Of a DNA stretch of 21,097 bases, positions 1-9,680 are shown piece by piece. Source of the DNA: Paramacrobiotus richtersi (Eukaryota; Tardigrada; Eutardigrada; Parachela; Macrobiotidae). Made by a program: the position numbers and the translations under genes. The notes beneath the pieces are model-generated. The model had not been told where the DNA came from, made no database searches, and saw only the letters and a program-made list of their open reading frames with translations. How positions within the stretch are numbered: position 1 is the stretch's first letter; each line of letters opens with the position of its first letter. The stretch lies in NCBI GenBank assembly GCA_034698045.1, contig JAQGAU010001152.1, positions 1 through 21,097 of the forward strand, in the 5' to 3' direction.

Positions 1-1815
1 GTGCGCAAGGTGAAAGAAACAGTTGAAATTCGGAACCCACCGAAACTGCTGCTTACATCACTGCCTGTTCCCTTAAATTCATCACGCTACTTCCGATACC
101 ATAGCATAATATATTCCGATTTCATTTCCGCCAGTTAGCCTTGAAAGTTTCAGTTGCGCTGCAAATCAGTTAATGAGTGTTTCAGCATAAGCCCTGTATT
201 GCATACGTGTCTCAAATTGTTTTGGCTGGACTTTCGAATGTGCAATATCACAGAATAAGTGTGTTGAATTATTGTTATTGAGAGTTAATAGCTTCTAGTA
301 AACGCAACCAAAACAGTCAAAGAGCACTGTGCGGCTTGTCTTACTATAGCATGGCAGATCCTCTGTGTAAGCCCAGATTTGTTTTGGAAATAATCCCCGT
401 AATATGCCGTACGTTTCCACATAATGAATTACAATCAACATTACGTATGCCTTGGCACAGGCCTAGCAACTACCGTTCCTATTGTTTCTCAGACATAGTC
501 ACATAGGGAGTAAAAGCCAACAAGCTTCGCATCTATCATGGCAGAAGATTCTAATGTAAACCACATGCACGTACGCTGCATTGCTAGACCACAGCATAAA
601 ATCAGAAACGGCTGACCTGTGAATGCTAGATGCTGCAGTTATTTCGATAATACGTACTACTCGTCATAATCGCATAACGCTGCAGATTACACAGAGATCA
701 GTAGCAAGGCGCATTAGTCATTTTTACTTCTACAGTATGGGAATGTACGCTTTTTCACACGGAATGATATGTATCGTGCACCGTGTATCGTATTCAGTAG
801 TGGAAGCAAAGCGTACAAATTCCATGACATATATATCGGCAGTTGTGATAGATAAGGAATTCTGTACTTGCTCTTTCCAAACCGACACGTTATTATTCAG
901 AAATTAAGTATATCTGGCAACCAGGGCTACAAGCATGCATGTAAGCGTGGCAGTCTCGCTCATCCCGCGCTGAAAGCATCTGCGGCAGGGTTTTTGCCGA
1001 TCGTCCACGGTTGATTATTGTTCATGGTTAGAAGTATAGAATACGAACCAGATATAATTTATTTTGTCCTCACCGGGAAATGATCGAGACTGCCACACGG
1101 AAGCCGATGGCTGGCTTTACATTTTCCCAACAGAAAAACATATCGAACGGTTCCTGATATCACCTAAGGGCGGGGTGCTTGTGCTGAAGAATCTGCCTTT
1201 CTGTGGCAATGTAAGGAAGACTACGAGGACAATTTCCAGCTTCAAAAATAAACAGGATTCTTGAGCAGGAGCCGTCCGATGCCAGTGGTAAGACGAACAA
1301 AGACATCCTTCTTAAAGTGTTGAATGTCTTTTTAGAGATTAGCAACCCAATAAACAAATTTTAGATAAACACGTACAATAACTTTAATAAATGGATATCC
1401 AGTTAAAACTAGTCATGTTAGGAGATACGTAAGATGATATGAGGCAGCGTTTATACTAGGTGTCAGTAGGTGATGTCACCGCTTGTTATGCATTCTATGG
1501 AAATTACGACTCAGTTTTCGCCGTACGCCGTTTAATTATTTGCTATGGTTGCATTATTGCGTGGCCTGTGACAATATCGCAAAGGTCAAGCCTCGCCAGT
1601 CGCCTGCTTAGAAAGTTATACGTGAAAACTATTTCAGCACATTGTGTTATGTAGAGTATAGGTCAGCATTCTGCGACAACATAGCAGCCAATACTCGGTT
1701 ACGAGACAGCGCATCGTCAGTCCGCTGTTACTTCAGTACTGTATATGCATTCTGTTTTAGCGAAAAGTCCGTACCATCCTCGTCATCGCAGTTGGACTGA
1801 TGTTTCTATAAGGCC
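1..1815. other. Left-edge non-coding stretch
   Basis: I see no gene here that I can support. The open frames are short (94 residues or fewer), lack recognisable motifs and do not join through convincing splice sites. One frame at about 1064-1264 is mildly protein-like but has no Ly6 cysteine pattern and no clear neighbours. The stretch may include the body of a transposon whose right end lies at about 1931, and it may hold the unlocated first exon of the Ly6 gene that resumes at 2641. Confidence 0.5.
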
Positions 1816-1931
1816 AGGTTTTGTCGGGGGCCTTAGCCAGATTTTAGCCGGCGGCCTGCCCAGATTTTCTGCGGCCTGGGCCAAAACCCTAGGCCACAGG
1901 CCAAGGCCAGGGCCAGGTTTTAGACCCTGCC
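1816..1931. mobile_element. GC-rich transposon end related to the 14815-16300 element
   Basis: This is a GGCC-rich stretch with several degenerate copies of a CCAGRTTTT-like motif. It ends in CCAGGTTTTAGACCCTGCC at 1913-1931, the same terminal sequence as the right end of the element at 14815-16300. It therefore looks like the right end of a related element. I found no matching left end in the window, so the element either begins outside it or is a solitary, decayed end. No target duplication can be assigned. Confidence 0.5.
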
Positions 1932-1945
1932 GCAGCTGCGCAATT

Positions 1946-2496
1946 GTTAGTACCAAGAACTTACTATATCTAAAAGGACTGGTCTCCGTCTGTGTAACGT
2001 CAGCGGTCTGCCTTACAACTCAATATGCGCCCGTAGACTTCTATGTTGTGGGCAGTTTCCGTAACTTGGTTCCATTTTCCTTAGAAGTGACACACTATAG
2101 CTCGAAAGATAGAGAAGAAAATTTGGTTAGCAGTCCCAAATACTAATTTCACCAATTAGTTCGGATGGAAGAAGTTCTGGCCGCATTTAGTTAACATAGA
2201 AGCCTACGAGACCGTTGCAACGGTCTCGTCGACTTCCATGCTAACTGGAAACGACCACAACTTTTTTTTTCGAACCAACAACTGAAATCAGTAGTTTGGA
2301 CTACTAATCAAATTTATTTCTCTATCTTTTGAGCTATAGTGTGTCACTTATAAGGGAAATGGAACCAAGTTACAGAAATCGCCCACAACACAGAAGTCTA
2401 CGCGCGCATATTGAGCTGTAAGGCAGACCGCTGACGTCACGCGTGATTGCGCAATCACATACCAGTCCTGATACTATAGTAAGTTCTTGTTAGTAC
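1946..2496. mobile_element. Foldback MITE with 7-8 bp target duplication
   Basis: Almost the whole stretch is one long imperfect inverted repeat. The left arm begins CAAGAACTTACTATA at 1954 and the right arm ends TATAGTAAGTTCTTG at 2489. The arms pair along their length to an apex at about 2208-2230, where a perfect short palindrome (CGAGACCGTTG / CAACGGTCTCG) sits. TTAGTAC flanks both sides (GTTAGTAC if one base is shared), giving a 7-8 bp target duplication as in hAT-like elements. There is no transposase gene. The open frame across the left arm (about 1745-2146) is a by-product of the repeat. Confidence 0.8.
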
Positions 2497-2640
2497 GTAT
2501 TCTTAGACATGCTGATAAGATCCTCCACATACCTGACTTCAGTAGCATGCATGTTTACCATACGCCGTAGAGTTCAATTACCGGCACCAAACAAAACTAC
2601 TATCTAGTTCATGCCGATTTTTGGACTAGTTTCCCCTCAG

Positions 2641-3529
2641 TCCACCGGATGTCTTCTATCCACTGTGGGCGTTTGGTCGCTACATGGAGTGCTGGCGTTG
2701 TTCTCCGACAGATCCTAACCTGACAAGGGAGCTTTTTCAGGGTCTAAATTCAGAAAATCACCAAAACTTCTAAACAGGTAGAGAAGAATCTAGAGAACTT
2801 TTAAAAAATAATACTGGCTGCTGGGAAGCAGTTCGGCCCCCTGGGGGTAATTTGCACAGCAATGTATGCCATGCATACGGCGTACCATGTACCCAGACGG
2901 CATGGCTTGCTGCAGTTCTCTTCGACGAGACGTCGTGAAGACTCCCCCCTTCCGATAAAAACTTCAATACGCAGACATTCTGGCAGGAACAGCGTACCGG
3001 AAGCACAGAAATTCGGTAGCCCAGAGACGTACACGGAGCAGGCTGTGTTGTACAGTACATATAATCAACGAAGCGGGAAGCATATAACATCATCCCACAG
3101 CCAGTTCAGGTGACCGAATGTCCCCTTCGGTACTCTTGAACCTGCTCGGTCTGGTGTTAATGTTTTTCGTCCCAAGTGAGAAGTTTGTAATGCGCCTGGT
3201 CGAAAGGAACTGCAGTCAGCCATGCCGCCATATAGCATGCATTACATAATATTGTGCTGCATTGCATAGCATACATTATTGCTGTACAAATTGCCCCTGG
3301 GGGCCCAACTGCTTCCCAGCAGCCAGTGCATTATTTTTGTTAAGTTCATTGGGTCGTTTCGGGTCTGTGTACGCGTTTTCGGAATTTTCTGAATTTAGAC
3401 CCTGAAAAAGCTCCCTTGTGAGTGATACGTGTAACAATGAAGGGAATTCCACTTCACCTAACCGTATTCCGCCGTCCACCAACATCGCCGATCCGTGTCC
3501 TGGCTGCATGGTGCGCGGTGTATACTCAG
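2641..3529 (+). pseudogene. Gene 1, exon A1 (C1-C5 of domain 1), split by a transposon
   Basis: The acceptor is TTTCCCCTCAG at 2640 and the exon enters in phase 2. It encodes PPDVFYPLWAFGRYMECWRC and continues to 2723. After the insertion (2724-3418) the coding frame resumes, with C3 (SDTCN), C4 (ADPC) and C5 (PGCMVRGVY), and ends at donor GTAGGT (3530) in phase 1. Leaving out the insertion and one TGA copy gives an exon of the same length and cysteine spacing as the intact paralogue at 19972-20162. Read as it stands, translation enters the element and stops at 2771-2773. Confidence 0.85.
2724..3418. mobile_element. 695-bp non-autonomous DNA transposon (MITE) inside a coding exon
   Basis: The ends are perfect inverted repeats for about 35 bp, starting CAAGGGAGCTTTTTCAGGG at 2724 with the complement ending at 3418. 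Weaker inverted similarity extends to about 160 bp, including the pair around GGCTGCTGGGAAGCAGTT (2818 and 3306). TGA flanks both sides (2721-2723 and 3419-3421), a 3-bp target duplication. Interior frames (for example 2862-3113) show no transposase signature. A 3-bp duplication fits Harbinger- or CACTA-type mobilisation, but the class is not proven. Confidence 0.85.
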
Positions 3530-3671
3530 GTAGGTACCAGTCCTGTGTTTCTTAGACATGTGGTGTTTCTCTGCTAACGAACCATTTCGAAAAGTCGTAC
3601 ACTTATTTGTACCTGGTAGCTGAAAGATGCATGTGTCCCGATACAGTAGTATACACTAAACCGTAATTCAG

Positions 3672-3907
3672 GTCCAAATAGCACGACAATAGTATCACTG
3701 GAACGTGCCTATGCTTCGGAAACAGCCGTCGAATCCTACCAGGATATGAAATTCAAGCGTAAGACTTCATATTTCTGTAAGCGACTGGTCGATCAATCCG
3801 GTAGTCAGACCTTCGTGTGCGTGTGCGGTCCAAGGGACTACTGTAACGCCAATGGATCCATTTGGTCATATGAACAAATGCGGTGGGACAAACCGAACGG
3901 AGAGTGG
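3672..3907 (+). CDS. Gene 1, exon B1 (C7-C10 of domain 1; C6 missing)
   Basis: The acceptor is GTAATTCAG at 3671 (phase 1 entry) and the donor is TGG|GTAAGC at 3908 (phase 0). The exon encodes C7 (SYFCKRLV), then FVCVCGPRDYCN with C8, C9 and C10. It is exactly the length of the paralogous exon 20344-20579 and about 60% identical in protein. Where the paralogue has ERYCAS (C6), this copy reads ERAYAS. The lost cysteine would leave C4 without its usual Ly6 partner. Confidence 0.85.
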
Positions 3908-4283
3908 GTAAGCAAAAATGACGGTGACGCGTAACCAGTAAAGCTCCTTTTCTTTCATGTTATATTGAAAACGGCAACCCATCCTTATGTTTGTCAATGA
4001 CTTTCAAGCTCTGGATATTGGTTAGATTTGTGACAATAGAAAGCTTTCGCCGGCTCCCGAATGCGGATGGGGATACTGATGCGGATCGAAACGGCAACCG
4101 CATTCGGATTCGGGCAACCTGAGAGTGTTCGAAGCGCCTTTCCGGTTGTCAACCGAATTGATTTGTGAATAATTCTTGGATAATTCTTGGTTTTGCCATA
4201 CGGCTAAAGTTAAACAATTGTATTTTGAATTTTTGAAGTTTTCCGCTCCCGTTCATCTTCTCGATTCTTTCGTATGACTAAAG

Positions 4284-5510
4284 ATGAAATTATCCACGCT
4301 TGCTGTTATGTACGCAAGGAAAAATATTTCCAGACGGCTGTTTATGGTTCTGCGAAGACGAATCGTACGACGTAGAGTGATCAAAAACCGTCTCAATGAT
4401 GACTGGCGAGAACCGAGCTTTGATCTGAATTCCATGAGCGAAAAAGAATGCTGGGACTACTTTCGTTTCCGGAAGGCACACATTGAACCGCTTGCCTCAG
4501 CCCTGGAAATTCCCGAATACATCTGGACACCTGAAGGAGACTACGTATGCCGTGTTGAATCGAACTGCATCCTGCTGCGACGCCTCTGCTATCCAAACAG
4601 ATGGATTGAGCTGAGGAAAATGTTCGGTCGCTCACATGGGTCTCTCTCGCGAATTTTCTACACTGTGTTAAGTCTCCTGGACAATCGATGGAAAAAGCAT
4701 CTGAGCAGATGGAACCACTCCTGGCTTTCAGAAGAACATTTGTCAGTATACGCTTCGGCCATTACACGGAAGGGCGGTGTTTTCCCTGATGTTTTCTCTT
4801 TCATTGACGGGACCGCGCGTCCCATTTGTCGCCCAACATATCATCAACAAATTATGTACAGCGGACATAAGCGATTTCACTGCACAAAATGGCAGTCAAT
4901 CCTACTGCCGAATGGTATGAGTCTGCTAAAATAAAACATTTTGGAAAAATCTCGAGAGATTTAAATTTTTATATTTTGTTAATAAGTACAATTATATTAC
5001 TTTTGTTACTCTTTACTCTTTTATTCCTTGTGTAGTATTTTCTCTAATATACTTGCTGATTTAGGACTCATATGCAGCCTTTATGGAGGCGAAGTTGGGA
5101 TTGTGCATGACAGTCGGATGTTCAAAGAAAGCGGTGTTTTGGAGGACCTCAAGGCCAAACAGCGGAATTTTCTGCGGAAATTTGTCCTTTACGGTGATAA
5201 CGGATTCGGCATGAATGACTACCTGAGAAAGCTCTTTTCAAAACTTCAGACGGCATTTAACCAGCTAAAACAACATCAGAATGATGCAATGAAAACAGTG
5301 CGTGAATCCGTTGAATGGGGCTTCAAAGAAGTTGTTGTGAAATTTGCTTTTCTTGACTTTAAAAAGCAGATGAAATTGTTTGAGAAGCCCGTCAACAAAA
5401 TGTTTCGAATGGGTGTTTTTTTGACAAATTGTTGTAATTGTTTGTACCCAAACCAGGCCAGCCAGTATTTTATGCTCGAACCGCCTACATTGGATGAATA
5501 TCTGGAATAA
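4284..5510 (+). CDS. Harbinger transposase (DDE_Tnp_4, HARBI1-like)
   Basis: Two exons, 4284-4914 and 5065-5510, joined by an intron with donor GTATGAG and acceptor GATTTAG, give an uninterrupted 358-residue protein. The splice restores the family motif around PNGLICSLYG, where both unspliced frames diverge. Catalytic positions are visible: D175 in FIDGT, D226 in HDSRM and E294 in RESVEWGF. The family-typical LYGDNGFG lies at 252-259. Residues 1-40 are basic, and a helix-turn-helix-like segment precedes the nuclease. The role is cut-and-paste excision and integration in the nucleus, normally with the Myb-like partner encoded nearby. An AATAAA follows the stop at 5537-5542. No defect is seen, so the copy may be active or recently so. 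The start is the first in-frame ATG, but upstream exons cannot be excluded. Confidence 0.9.
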
Positions 5511-5614
5511 AACAGTAATTTCTGATACAGAACAAAAATAAAACAATCTGCAGTAAAACATAAAATTTGAACAAAACAACAAATGTTCAAGTGCTTGCTA
5601 TATCACCGTTCTTT

Positions 5615-6725
5615 TCAGTTATACAAAAATGCATCTTCAGCGTTATTTCGCTTTGCCAGCGCTGTCCACTTTAACTTTTCCACTTCTAGACGTAAGCGTT
5701 CATTTTCGAGCTCCATTAGCCGAATTTCCTTGTCGTCCGCTGCTTTTTGCTCTTTAAACTTTAGTTTCTTTTCGTCCTGTTTGGCCATGAAATCCATCCG
5801 CAGAACATCAACGTCAGCTGCTTTTTCCCTCTGTCCTCTTGAAGAACGCACGCAACCGCTACCAGAACTGGATGAGGACTCCCCAGCATCGTCAGACCCC
5901 GCCGCCTTACGTTGCGCTTGCGGATCCCGTAACCAATCACCCTTATCGCACCCAGGATTTTCTTCCAGCCATTTGTCCAATCCTTCGTTGTCTGCCAAAA
6001 GGAAGCTGGTGTATTTATTCATTAATTAATTTATAACATCAAACACTGAACACGAAATCGTACAAGTAACTGGTTATGAAACAAAATGCAGTTTAGAAGA
6101 TGTACCAAAATATTCATATCGAACAAAATTCAGAAATATGAAGTATAGCGTAAATTCAAAACTAAAATGACAATGAAATAATACCAAACATTAGAACTGT
6201 ATGAACAGTCGTCAACGGTACCTGCAACACTTTCGTCATGGTCCCCGGGAACTCTTCGTCCATCTTCTCCTGCTCCGCGCATGCGTTTCTTCAGACGATC
6301 CTGCTGGGCTTTCAGATCAGTTGCAGCCTTGGTCTTCTGTCGACGGGCTTCGTTCGCGCTCTCCATGGCTGACAAAACGTCCTGCAACAACTCCTCCATT
6401 CGACCGTACTGCTCTTCTGTCCCACTGCGCGATTTCTTCCGAAGATCCGTTGCCTTGAAAGCCGCCACAAGTATTTCCATGCGATCCTTCAGAGCGCGAA
6501 CATCAGTGGGCTTTTTCAAAAGCTATCGAAAATGCATTGTCAATCGCAGCGCTGACGCAAACGTAATAGTGCTATTACCTTTGCAGTATTTATACTCTCC
6601 ACAACGCCGTTCCACGCTTTTTCCTCATCTTCAGCAGCGTATGGGCTATAATGCTGGATTTCTTCGAGAAGTGACAGATCAGCCGCCGCGTTCCATCGAT
6701 TATAAATCTGTTTCGTGTTCTCCAT
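5615..6725 (-). CDS. Myb/SANT-like DNA-binding protein of the Harbinger element
   Basis: Three exons on the minus strand, 6725-6579, 6522-6222 and 5991-5615, join in matching phases (0, then 1) to give 274 residues. Donors are AAAG|GTAATA and GCAG|GTACCG; acceptors are TTCGATAG and CTTCCTTTTGGCAG. The N-terminal part has the Trp-spaced Myb/trihelix pattern (NRWNAAADLSLLEEI, then AWNGVV). It continues into the typical RALKDRMEILVAAF and SGTEEQYGRMEELLQD segments. A Ser-rich linker and a charged coiled coil (about residues 210-265) end the protein. In Harbinger elements this second protein binds the transposon ends and helps bring transposase to the nucleus. It is convergent with the transposase, with about 100 bp between the stop codons. 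Confidence 0.87.
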
Positions 6726-7340
6726 TGTTTCACTCGTGTGCAGGAACAACAAAATCAAAAGACTGGCAGATTTTCAGAAATATCCAGAACACTGGAAATT
6801 CACTAGTGCACGTGCACATTTAATTTTGTCTTGGTCGAAATGGAAAAAGGCAAGTCAGAGCCTGATTATTGATTTAATGCACGCGCTTGCAGAGCGGAAG
6901 TTTTTTGGCATTTCTGAATGCTTGAGAATTAAATTTTGTTTGTCCTGGACATTAACTTTCTCGTTTTCTAGATGGCCTCAGTTTGTAGAGGAAATTTTGC
7001 TCTATCCAGTAATGTGTCGGACACGGAAATCGAAAAATAACTGTGATTGCTGTGTGAAACCGCAGGGCAGTCACGAATCAAGCGCTTTATTTCGTTCTTC
7101 ACGCATGGCCCGAAACGAATAGATGTCACCACGCCTATTTTTCGTGACGTTGCGGTGCCTTAATTCGTATTCGGATTCGCATTCGTGAGCGCCGAACGCT
7201 TTCTAATTTTGACCTGACACGAGAACTGTCTGTATGTTTCTAGCATGGGCAAAGAAAACCGTTTCTACTGTGGTACAACATAAGACTGATGATCCTCGCG
7301 CTACTTTATAAACCAAGATATAAGTCTGTTATTCCTCTAG

Positions 7341-7569
7341 TTTGATTACAAGATTCCCATTCGCACCACGACTACTACCACCACCACGACGACGACACCC
7401 CTCCGACCACGTATTCCCAATCTGAGCTGCTTCATCTGTGCGGAACGCTTTAGCTTTTCAACATGCGCCAATGACCTTACGGATTTCATCAACCAGACTG
7501 ACCCGCTTGGAAAGATTGCGAGAACAAAATGCTCGATGGGATGTTTTGTTTCTGCGGAATTTATGGCAG
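7341..7569 (+). CDS. Gene 1, exon A2 (Thr linker and C1-C5 of domain 2)
   Basis: The acceptor is TATTCCTCTAG at 7340 (phase 0) and the donor is GCAG|GTAGGT at 7570 (phase 1). The exon encodes FDYKIPIR, a run of ten Thr, then PRIPNLSCFICAERFSFSTC, and ends TKCSMGCFVSAEFMA. All five first-half Ly6 cysteines are present. It is very similar to the paralogous exon at 20774-21008. Because it has no internal ATG in this frame near its start, a simple Met-to-stop search misses it. Confidence 0.9.
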
Positions 7570-7794
7570 GTAGGTGTCGTCATTATTAATATCGATACTG
7601 GTAACGATATAAAATTTGTTATTATTGACTGGTACTACTTACGTAACTGCGGTGAATGTACGGCCATTTTACTGGCAGACTAATTTACGGAAGATCCGAT
7701 CGCCAACTACATAACTTGATCAAAATAATGAATTAATGGTCATGATAATATGAAATCTCAAACGTTTACGACTTTACGTACAGATTTCCTGGAC

Positions 7795-7874
7795 CATCGC
7801 CGTTCTCTAGCGACGGTCTCTCTACCTTAGGAAGACCGCCAAGGCAGAAAGACCGTCGCTAGAGAACGGCGATG
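7795..7874. other. 80-nt near-perfect hairpin in the A2-B2 intron of gene 1
   Basis: Two 25-nt arms starting at 7795 and ending at 7874 are perfectly complementary. Pairing continues inward for nine more positions with two mismatches, leaving a 12-nt loop (AGGAAGACCGCC). No target duplication flanks it. The size and loop resemble a microRNA precursor, but an unmismatched 25-bp stem is also what a young inverted repeat would look like. Either strand could be transcribed: plus as part of the Ly6 gene 1 pre-mRNA, minus downstream of the receptor gene. Confidence 0.5.
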
Positions 7875-8324
7875 CTTTGGCGCTAAGTAGGTACGAGCAA
7901 AATTAGGCAAACAAAATACGCGCCGTTTAGTCATCCCTGATAAATACACTGCTGACTCGATAAGTATTACCCGGTAGCTGACTGCGCAGTTTGCAATCCG
8001 GCGTCCGATGCTTTTCAATTAGGTTCACGTTTAATGCTTAACGTTTACAGAATTAAGGTAAACTACACAATTGAGGTAAAATACTCCAGTTTCCGACATT
8101 TTATTTGATTCTCTTTTCTTAGCTTTCTTTAATTCAGGATAATTATCTCGTAATTATCACGGATCAATCGAAGAAGAGTTCCTATAATTTTCTTCTGCAG
8201 ACTGCACAGCATACAGCGATGCCGCAGGGCATCGAAACAACAACATAATAGTCAATTGTCGAGCACTTCTCCCTTGTGCAAGACCGCGGAAGCGGTTGAT
8301 GTGCTGCAGGCTCTACAAAATCGG

Positions 8325-9680
8325 CTATGGGTCGTTTGCAAAATTCCTAAAAAAGCCCACGGATTCGTTCGATGCCAGGGATCCGATGGTGTCGATGAAC
8401 CAGTCGAAAGACGGTATCTTGCCACCGTGGCCTAGCTCAGCGAACAAAATCACATGCGTGAAAACCGCTCCTACTATCTGCAGATAAAAGCTGTCATAAG
8501 GATAATATGCATACTACTCTATTGCATCGATAAGTTGTAGCCTTTACCCCAAGGCACAGCTCCCTCGTAAGAAGTAACCCTCCAATGGAAAAGCCATCTC
8601 GGTTATTTCTCCACTTCTCTGTTTGTTCAGCAGGACTTTGAATATTTTCCCCATATCGCATTAGCTGAGAGTTTACCACATGAAATGTGGTTTCCAGCTG
8701 TTACGGAAAGACAGACTGGATTACTTGAAAAAGTAGTGTTACAGTTGTATATATCGTCTGCTTTATTCACGTACCTCTTCTCGAAGCATTACGAATGCGG
8801 TCGCCATTGCAGCAAGCATAACCGCACCCCGGACCAAAGTAACAAAACTAGTCCAGCGGATGACGTGGCCATTTGCATAAGCCTCTCCCAATTCAAAAGA
8901 GGAAATTATTGTTCGCATGATACAGTGAAACGCATAACACAGGTTAAAGAACGAAAAATGCCGATCCAGCAGGGCTATGCTCCCAGAAACGTCTGTGTAG
9001 ATTGCAGCGCACCGAAGAGTTTTAGTGCGTATCGGAACCGGTGTAACAAGTGCCGCAGTGGCAGTTGCCAAAATTTCCGAGAATAACAACGCAGTAAACA
9101 ACACCAACATGTCGAGAAGAAGCTTCCAGTAAGAGCCAAGACGCAAATATCCAATAACCAGGAAATTGAGAATGTAGCAACCTGTCGCATAAGAGTACTT
9201 GACTTGTAAGCTTGAAATTAATGGAATGTCATTCACTACGGTCTTATACAGCGTTGTCGATATATGGAAGATAATCCAAACGGTTATTGCGAACAAAGCG
9301 AACACTTTTCGTTTCTTTGGTATGGCGTATTCACCAGACAGTTTGCGGCTGATAAAGTCGACCCGTTGAAGGAACTCGCGACTGCTGGTTCGCCCAATCC
9401 ATACGGCGTAAATCACTGTGAACAGACTGAACAAATCCATGGCATAAACAACAAAAGCATTAAAACTTCTGGCTTTGAGCTGTACAGTGTAATCATAAGC
9501 TCCATAAATTTGACCCAGAACCACGAGCGTGGACTGAATAGATCCGTAATACTTTGCTGTATTGGATAAAAACTGTCTGCCAGAACAGCCTACCGTGGGA
9601 AACTGGCTGAATCCCATTAACCATAGGAGGGTTATCCAGAATCGATAGAATTTGCTAATGTAATTACTTTGATTTATCAT
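8325..9680 (-). CDS. Gustatory-receptor-like 7TM chemoreceptor
   Basis: Three minus-strand exons, 9680-8775, 8697-8548 and 8477-8325, all join in phase 0 and give 402 residues, the usual length for insect-type gustatory receptors (7tm_7). Donors are GAG|GTACGTG and GGG|GTAAAG; acceptors are CCGTAACAG and TTATCTGCAG. Hydrophobic segments lie at about 11-28, 46-62, 74-95, 126-145, 165-205 (two segments), 276-299 and 353-367. Exons 2 and 3 together make the conserved C-terminal region, GFSIGGLLLTRELCLG followed by IVGAVFTHVILFAEL, which corresponds to the last helix with its TY-type motif. A roughly 35-residue cytoplasmic or extracellular tail follows. The family forms ligand-gated cation channels in sensory membranes; the ligand is unknown. 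No defect is seen. The gene lies inside the A2-B2 intron of Ly6 gene 1, on the opposite strand. Confidence 0.82.

Larger units (their letters stand above)
4030..7215. mobile_element. Harbinger-type DNA transposon with two intact genes
   Basis: The element contains a DDE_Tnp_4/HARBI1-like transposase (plus) and a convergent Myb/SANT-like gene (minus), the standard Harbinger gene pair. Imperfect inverted ends are visible: AGAAAGCTTTCGCCGGCTC near 4038 against the complement of a matching stretch near 7181-7206, followed by CGAATGCG-type subterminal motifs on both sides. The exact outer limits and the short target duplication could not be fixed, so boundaries are good to about 10 bp. The element occupies the B1-A2 intron of Ly6 gene 1. 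That intron is 3433 bp here but only 194 bp in paralogue gene 2, and the difference is almost exactly the element's length. Confidence 0.85.

Noticed and set aside
2862..3113. Frames on both strands inside the 695-bp MITE as a possible transposase fragment
   Set aside because: No catalytic or DNA-binding motif, and the frames overlap on opposite strands as expected for non-coding filler.
2724..3418. Idea that the exon MITE acts as a new intron (introner-like)
   Set aside because: Candidate GT sites near the left end and AG sites near the right end give incompatible phases, and an in-frame stop precedes the later donors.
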